NCBI GenBank assembly: GCA_016302525.1
Contig: JAEDNJ010000048.1
Span: forward strand, 1-9,761
Direction: 5' to 3'
Source of the DNA: Phascolarctobacterium sp.
GTDB lineage: Bacteria > Bacillota > Negativicutes > Acidaminococcales > Acidaminococcaceae
DNA: 9,761 nt
Numbering within the stretch: the first letter of the stretch is position 1; each line of letters opens with the position of its first letter. Made by a program: the position numbers and the translations under genes. The notes under the pieces were generated by a model. The model made no database searches, had not been told where the DNA came from, and saw only the letters and a program-made list of their open reading frames with translations. Positions 5,859 to 9,761 of this stretch are shown here, piece after piece.

Positions 5859-5887
5859 GTTACAAAGTGTAAAAAATTTAGTATAAT
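5859..5887 (+). promoter_or_regulatory. Promoter of the NlpC/P60 operon
   Basis: GTTACA (5859-5864), 17 nt, TATAAT (5882-5887). The -10 is perfect and the -35 has three or four matches depending on register. The start would be near 5894, giving a leader of about 69 nt. The dyad TTACA-AAG-TGTAA (5860-5872) overlaps the -35 and spacer, which is where a repressor could block polymerase. I see no known riboswitch consensus in the leader; in particular the motifs of the c-di-AMP (ydaO) riboswitch that often precedes such genes are absent. Confidence 0.65.
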
Positions 5888-5962
5888 ATAAAGGCGCAAG
5901 GTCTGCATAAAAATTAAGGTGCTGTGCTTTGTCGCAACTTAGCGTTTAAGGCTGGTATAAGC

Positions 5963-7009
5963 ATGAAAAAAACTAGTATCTGTGCTGTGGCCTTGATATT
6001 GCTGCAGGGCCTTTGGCTGAATGTAGGTCAGGCAGAAGCGAGCTCTACGCCGCAGCGCAGGTTTAAGACCTGGACAACAGGGACAATAGCGACAACAACA
6101 ACGACAATAGAAGAAAAGCGTGCTCCTGTCGCTTTGGCTCAGCAGGCTCAGCCCGATTGGAAAAAGAATCTGGCGGCTAGTGCAGCCAAGAAACAGGCTG
6201 CTACTAACCAGCAAGCGCAGGAGGCTGCATGGAAAAAGAATTTGGCAGCTAGTGCGGCTAAAAAGCAGGCCGTAGCAAAGTCTCAAAGCCACAAGGAATC
6301 GCTCAAGGCTGCTGCGAAGGCTAAGCAGAAGAAAAATAAGCAGAAGCAAAAGGATAAGGCTAATAAGGCTAATAATATCACCGTGAAGGAGAAGGGGCGC
6401 GTCACCTATAGTGATGGCTGGCGCATGAAGGTGGCTCAGCAAAAGCTGCATAGGCTGGGCTATTTGTCCGAGGCTGCCACAGGCAAGCTCACCTCTGCTA
6501 CCCAAAAGGCTTTGGAGAGGTTCCAAAAGGAGCAGCGCCTGAGCGTTACTGGCAAGCTGGACGATAAAACCTATCGCAAGCTGGAATGGGAGGTCTTTAG
6601 CAGGGATGGCATTAAGAACCTTTCCGGTGCTGCCGTGGTGAAGGAGGCTGCTAAGTACAAGGGCGTGCGCTATGTCTTTGGCGGCACGACACCCAAGGGC
6701 TTTGACTGCTCCGGCTATGTGCAGTATGTCTTTAAGCAGCTGCACGCCAAGGTCAGCCGAACTGCTGATACCCAGGCCTTGGAGGGCGTTTTCGTAACAC
6801 AAAGACAGCTGAAGCCAGGCGATTTAGTTTTCTTTAGCACCTATGAGCCGGGGGCCTCTCATTGCGGCATTTATGCGGGCAATGGCAGGTTCTGGAACGC
6901 AACCTCATCTAAGGGAGTTATGCTCTGCGGCTTGCAGGAGGACTACTGGCGTAAAAGATATTATGGAGCCCGCCGTTTGTTAATCAGCAATGGCGAGCCA
7001 AGTATATAG
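5963..7009 (+). CDS. Secreted NlpC/P60 peptidoglycan endopeptidase with PG-binding domain
   Basis: The 348-residue exported wall hydrolase is expected to cut peptide stems of peptidoglycan. A signal peptide is clear: MKK, a hydrophobic core (ICAVALILLQGLWLNV, 6-21) and a likely cleavage site after AEA (24-26). Then follow a Thr-rich patch (38-49), a Lys/Ala/Gln-rich linker (60-140) with a 14-residue repeat, WKKNLAASAAKKQA, at 66-79 and 90-103, a peptidoglycan-binding type 1 domain (about 152-208) and the NlpC/P60 domain (222-345). Catalytic residues are C249 (FDCSGYV) and H300 (SHCGIYAG), with a polar third residue probably N312 (FWNATS). I start at the ATG giving the clean signal peptide; a GTG at 5924 in frame would add 13 residues and is less likely. 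The gene heads a tightly spaced cluster. Confidence 0.9.
   Translation: MKKTSICAVALILLQGLWLNVGQAEASSTPQRRFKTWTTGTIATTTTTIEEKRAPVALAQQAQPDWKKNLAASAAKKQAATNQQAQEAAWKKNLAASAAKKQAVAKSQSHKESLKAAAKAKQKKNKQKQKDKANKANNITVKEKGRVTYSDGWRMKVAQQKLHRLGYLSEAATGKLTSATQKALERFQKEQRLSVTGKLDDKTYRKLEWEVFSRDGIKNLSGAAVVKEAAKYKGVRYVFGGTTPKGFDCSGYVQYVFKQLHAKVSRTADTQALEGVFVTQRQLKPGDLVFFSTYEPGASHCGIYAGNGRFWNATSSKGVMLCGLQEDYWRKRYYGARRLLISNGEPSI
6158..6271 (+). repeat. Two-copy 42-bp coding repeat in the wall-hydrolase linker
   Basis: Positions 6158-6199 and 6230-6271 encode the same 14 residues, WKKNLAASAAKKQA, with several silent differences (for example CTG/TTG, GCA/GCG, AAG/AAA). The period is 72 bp, or 24 codons. 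The silent divergence means the duplication is not recent and the peptide has been kept. Confidence 0.85.
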
Positions 7010-7029
7010 AGGGGATTTGGAGGATAGTT

Positions 7030-8910
7030 ATGATTAGAGAAAAGCGTAATAAAGAAAAGCTGGCGGCTTATTACAAAAAATTCATGGAGGACGGCATTGT
7101 GGACCCTAATGTTCACCCGTGGATTGCCGAATCCTGGCAACGCTGCCGCGCTATGAATCTGCCCCATGAGACTATGCCGAAAATTCATAAGCTGTCTCGT
7201 GCAGAAATCGTGGAACATCAAAAAACGCATGAATATGTAGTGAAGTTTGTAGATGGTCTGTATGAACAAAATAAACAGCATTTTAATGTGCATAACCTGA
7301 GCATGATTTTAGTGGATGAAAATGGTTATGTCATTAAAAACTATGCTTTGCCCTTTTTCCAAAGGGTAATAGAGGATATTCAGGGTATGCGCGTGCTGGA
7401 GGAGGATGTAGGCACCTCTAGCGTTAGTATTGCCCGTGAGCATAATACACCCTTTTTGATGTTTGGTCCGGAAATGTGGATCAAGGACTGTCATTCTGGT
7501 GATGCCTGCAGTACGCCTATCTGCATAAGCGGCAAAATGCGCTATATTATCGCCTTTTTCTCCTTGGACCAGAACGATTTGCCCTACGACCTTTTGGTTT
7601 CCCTGCTGCTGACCATGAAGTATTCCATTGAACAGCATTTAATGATGTTGGAGCGATGGAGCATTAACCAAATGCTCATGGAGCAGCTGCCCGTTTCTGT
7701 CTATTGGCTGGATAAGAATTCTAACATTAAATACTGCAATGAAAATGCCAAGAAACGCTTAGAGGGCAAGGAGCGCATGGAGGATGTCTTCCTGAACTAT
7801 GAGCATATTCCTGTGAAGAAGGCGCTGCAGGGGATTCCTACCTATAGGAGAGAGATTACCTGGATTACGCAGGATAGAACCTATGAGGATGTGACAACCG
7901 TTATGCCCATTAAGGTGGGCTCTGATGTGGAAAGCGCCCTCATTATGACTATGTCTATAGAAGACCTGAAGACGACTATTGCCCATGCGACCGGCTATAG
8001 CAGCCGCTACAGCCTCTATAGCATGGTAGGCGAGACGACGGAGTTTTTGGCTTTGCAGCACAAGGCAAGCCGTATTGCCCGCACCGAGCACAACATTCTG
8101 CTGCAGGGTGAGCCGGGCACTGGCAAGCAGCGTCTGGCCCACGGTATTCATCAGGCGAGCCCTCGTGCGGCTGCTCCCCTGATTGCTGTACGCTGCACCA
8201 ATGCTCCGCTGGCAGAGCTGGAAGAGGAATTCTTTGGCCATATGGAGGGCGACCAATTAGTAGCTGGCAAGCTGGAGCTGTGCATTGGTGGTACGCTGTT
8301 TTTAGATGAGGTAGAAAAGCTGCCTGTCGAGATGGGCGACCGTTTGGCGGATGCGCTGACCCGCGGCATTGTGCTCAAGGGCGGCAAGGAGGTACGCCGC
8401 TATAATGTACGTGTGATTGCTGCCTGCGACTCTAATTTGAAGCGCTTGGCGGACAAGGGCCTTTTCTCGGAGAAGCTGTATGAGGTAGTGCTGGACACTA
8501 CTATGCGTGTGCCGCCCCTGCGTGAGCGTGTGCATGATATTGAGATTATTGCCAACCATATTCTGGCAGAGATGTCTGCTCAGCATAATCTGCCGGCAAA
8601 GCGTTTGTCTAAGGAGGCTGTAAGCCTGTTAATCAGCTGCAGCTGGCCTGGCAACATTAAGCAACTGCAGGGCGTTATTGAGCAGGCCTTCTTCCACACT
8701 CCGGGTAGCCTTATCGAAGCAGATAATATTAAGCTGCCTGGCGACAAAACTCTGGAAAAATCCTGGAAGTACGATAAGGAAGCCTTTATTGAGGCGTGGA
8801 AGTCTGCGGGCGGCAATATCAGTAAGCTGGCAGGTATGCTGGATGTAAGCCGTGTTACCTTGTATCGTTATTTGAAGAAATATGGTTTAGGACCTAAAAG
8901 CGAGGGATAA
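7030..8910 (+). CDS. AcoR-like GAF-PAS-AAA+-Fis regulator with degenerate sigma-54 activator domain
   Basis: The 626-residue protein has the AcoR layout. The N-terminal signature WIAESWQRC is at 31-39, followed by a GAF sensor (about 75-208, with GTSSVSIA and ACSTPI), a PAS domain (about 212-300), an AAA+ domain (about 330-555) and a Fis-type helix-turn-helix (594-620, ISKLAGMLDVSRVTLYRYL). Walker A GEPGTGKQ (360-367) and Walker B GGTLFLDE (420-427) are kept. However, the GAFTGA loop that contacts sigma-54 is missing: FFGH at 401-404 runs through MEGDQLVAGKLEL to Walker B, about five residues short. The arginine-finger positions read S480 and V486, and sensor II is K544. DNA binding and sensing look intact; sigma-54 activation does not. 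It probably regulates sigma-70 promoters. The ribosome-binding site GGAGG (7019-7023) is six bases upstream; trmB starts 5 nt after the stop. Confidence 0.88.
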   Translation: MIREKRNKEKLAAYYKKFMEDGIVDPNVHPWIAESWQRCRAMNLPHETMPKIHKLSRAEIVEHQKTHEYVVKFVDGLYEQNKQHFNVHNLSMILVDENGYVIKNYALPFFQRVIEDIQGMRVLEEDVGTSSVSIAREHNTPFLMFGPEMWIKDCHSGDACSTPICISGKMRYIIAFFSLDQNDLPYDLLVSLLLTMKYSIEQHLMMLERWSINQMLMEQLPVSVYWLDKNSNIKYCNENAKKRLEGKERMEDVFLNYEHIPVKKALQGIPTYRREITWITQDRTYEDVTTVMPIKVGSDVESALIMTMSIEDLKTTIAHATGYSSRYSLYSMVGETTEFLALQHKASRIARTEHNILLQGEPGTGKQRLAHGIHQASPRAAAPLIAVRCTNAPLAELEEEFFGHMEGDQLVAGKLELCIGGTLFLDEVEKLPVEMGDRLADALTRGIVLKGGKEVRRYNVRVIAACDSNLKRLADKGLFSEKLYEVVLDTTMRVPPLRERVHDIEIIANHILAEMSAQHNLPAKRLSKEAVSLLISCSWPGNIKQLQGVIEQAFFHTPGSLIEADNIKLPGDKTLEKSWKYDKEAFIEAWKSAGGNISKLAGMLDVSRVTLYRYLKKYGLGPKSEG

Positions 8911-8915
8911 GATAG

Positions 8916-9554
8916 ATGCGTTTAAGAAAAAAGCCTTGGATTGAGGAGGCTATGAAGGAGCTGCAGGACGAGTATGTCTTAATGCATAATCTGGAGCAGT
9001 ACAAGGGGCATTGGCAGGAGCTGTTTCCCGGCAAGAGGCTGTGTCTTGAGATTGGCTGCGGCAAGGGCCGCTTTACCATTGGCATGGCAGAGCTCTTTCC
9101 AGAAAAGGCCTTTATCGGTATTGAAACTCAGCACGATATTGCTTATTATCCCGGCAAGATGGCGAAGGATAAAAAGCTCGACAATGTGCGTATTATCTGT
9201 GCGAATGCAGAAAATTTGCTGGCCTGGTTTGAGCCGGGCGAGATTAAGGAGCTTTTCCTTAATTTCAGCGACCCGTGGCCCAAGGCTAGACACGCTAAGC
9301 GCCGCTTAACGCACCGTAATTTCCTGAAGCTCTACAAGGAGCTGCTAGGTGAGGGTGGACATTTACGCTTTAAGACGGATAATCGCAGTCTCTTTGACTT
9401 TTCTGTGGAGGAGTTTAAGGAGTTTGGCCTAGAGATTATTGCTCTGAGCTACGATTTACATCATTCTGAATATGCTAATCCCGTACAAACTGAATATGAG
9501 CAGAAGTTCAGTGCCTTAGGCACGCCTATCAACTTCTGCGAGGTTGTTTTTTAG
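8916..9554 (+). CDS. trmB: tRNA (guanine-N7)-methyltransferase
   Basis: This 212-residue class I SAM-dependent methyltransferase makes m7G at position 46 in the tRNA variable loop. Visible motifs are the SAM-binding LEIGCGKGRF (44-53), acidic E70 in GIE, NAEN (97-100), the family hallmark NFSDPWPKARHAKRRLTH (116-133) with D119, and TEYE (192-195) near the C-terminus, all typical of TrmB. Length is normal for the family. The start ATG is 5 nt after the regulator stop codon; its ribosome-binding site GAGGG (8904-8908) lies inside the end of that gene, which suggests coupled translation. A gene for an FtsW/RodA protein follows after 21 nt. Confidence 0.96.
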   Translation: MRLRKKPWIEEAMKELQDEYVLMHNLEQYKGHWQELFPGKRLCLEIGCGKGRFTIGMAELFPEKAFIGIETQHDIAYYPGKMAKDKKLDNVRIICANAENLLAWFEPGEIKELFLNFSDPWPKARHAKRRLTHRNFLKLYKELLGEGGHLRFKTDNRSLFDFSVEEFKEFGLEIIALSYDLHHSEYANPVQTEYEQKFSALGTPINFCEVVF

Positions 9555-9575
9555 TAAAGAATTCGAGGCGCAATA

Positions 9576-9761
9576 ATGGATAAAAGCTTTTGGATTTTTA
9601 GAAATCCTAAACAGGCGATTTTCTTTATTATGGCTTTGCTCATGGTTATAGGCGGCATCAATGTTTTTAGCGCCAGCTATGTTATGGCTAAGGATGCGTA
9701 TGCTAATAGCTATCATTTTCTTATCCGCTATGTTATCTATGGCTGTGCAGGTCTAGGCGCT
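9576..9761 (+). CDS. ftsW: FtsW/RodA (SEDS) family protein, N-terminal part
   Basis: The window holds 62 codons from an ATG preceded by GAGG (9565-9568) at seven bases; the gene runs off the end. A short polar N-terminus (MDKSFWIFRNPKQ) leads into the first membrane segment (about 14-31), then VFSASYVMAKDAYANSYHFL and a second hydrophobic stretch. The VFSAS motif followed by Y-x-FL-x-RY is the typical start of SEDS proteins. These polymerise lipid II glycan in the inner membrane, in division (FtsW) or elongation (RodA). FtsW, RodA and SpoVE cannot be separated from this fragment, so the symbol is provisional. Confidence 0.75.
   Translation, partial: MDKSFWIFRNPKQAIFFIMALLMVIGGINVFSASYVMAKDAYANSYHFLIRYVIYGCAGLGA

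Noticed and set aside
5894..5962. Possible riboswitch in the leader of the NlpC/P60 gene
   Set aside because: The leader is only about 69 nt and lacks the conserved blocks of the c-di-AMP and c-di-GMP riboswitches.
5939..6802. 287-codon Leu/Ser/Cys-rich open frame on the minus strand
   Set aside because: It is antisense to the NlpC/P60 gene; its Leu-rich composition is the complement of Lys/Ala/Gln codons, and the plus-strand protein has clear domains.
7030..8910. Standard sigma-54-dependent activator
   Set aside because: The architecture fits, but GAFTGA and the arginine fingers are absent, and I saw no convincing -24/-12 promoter in the intergenic regions.
1..9761. Mobile element, phage, CRISPR or defence island
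   Set aside because: No transposase, integrase, direct repeat array or terminal inverted repeats are visible; composition and gene content look like core chromosome.

Overview
The window reads as an ordinary chromosomal segment of a low-to-mid GC anaerobic Firmicute. The gene styles suggest the Negativicutes (a Phascolarctobacterium/Acidaminococcus-like gut bacterium): an NhaC/isoaspartyl-peptidase pair, an AcoR-like regulator, and trmB followed by an FtsW/RodA gene. That placement is inference from gene content and codon style only; no rRNA or other marker gene is present.

Left part, minus strand (1-1760): a tRNA-Val(UAC) gene has a perfect TTGACA-17-TATAAT promoter and its own intrinsic terminator. 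Before it lies a fold-III PLP decarboxylase of the diaminopimelate decarboxylase family (lysA-like) with its own near-consensus promoter. Divergent from it, on the plus strand, is a LysR-type regulator (1911-2783), which is followed by nhaC (2951-4387) and a beta-aspartyl dipeptidase, iadA (4401-5561). nhaC and iadA are 13 nt apart and clearly form an operon ended by two tandem intrinsic terminators. The 9-mer GTATACAAT occurs three times in the non-coding DNA around these genes (at the lysA start, in the lysA/lysR divergent region and upstream of nhaC). It is a candidate shared operator linking lysine/DAP metabolism with nhaC-iadA.

Right part, plus strand (5660-9761): an AT-rich leader of about 200 bp, with repeated TTACA/TGTAA hexamers and a sigma-70-type promoter, precedes a secreted NlpC/P60 peptidoglycan endopeptidase with a peptidoglycan-binding domain. 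Tightly packed behind it are an AcoR-like GAF-PAS-AAA+-Fis regulator, trmB, and the start of an FtsW/RodA (SEDS) gene cut by the window edge. Spacing of 5-21 nt suggests one transcript mixing wall hydrolysis, regulation, tRNA modification and wall synthesis/division.

The most notable observation is in the AcoR-like protein. Its AAA+ domain keeps Walker A and B, but the GAFTGA sigma-54-contact loop is deleted and replaced, both arginine-finger positions are changed, and the sensor II arginine is lysine. It looks like a bacterial enhancer-binding-protein derivative that no longer activates sigma-54 polymerase. I see no CRISPR array, insertion sequence, phage gene or defence system.
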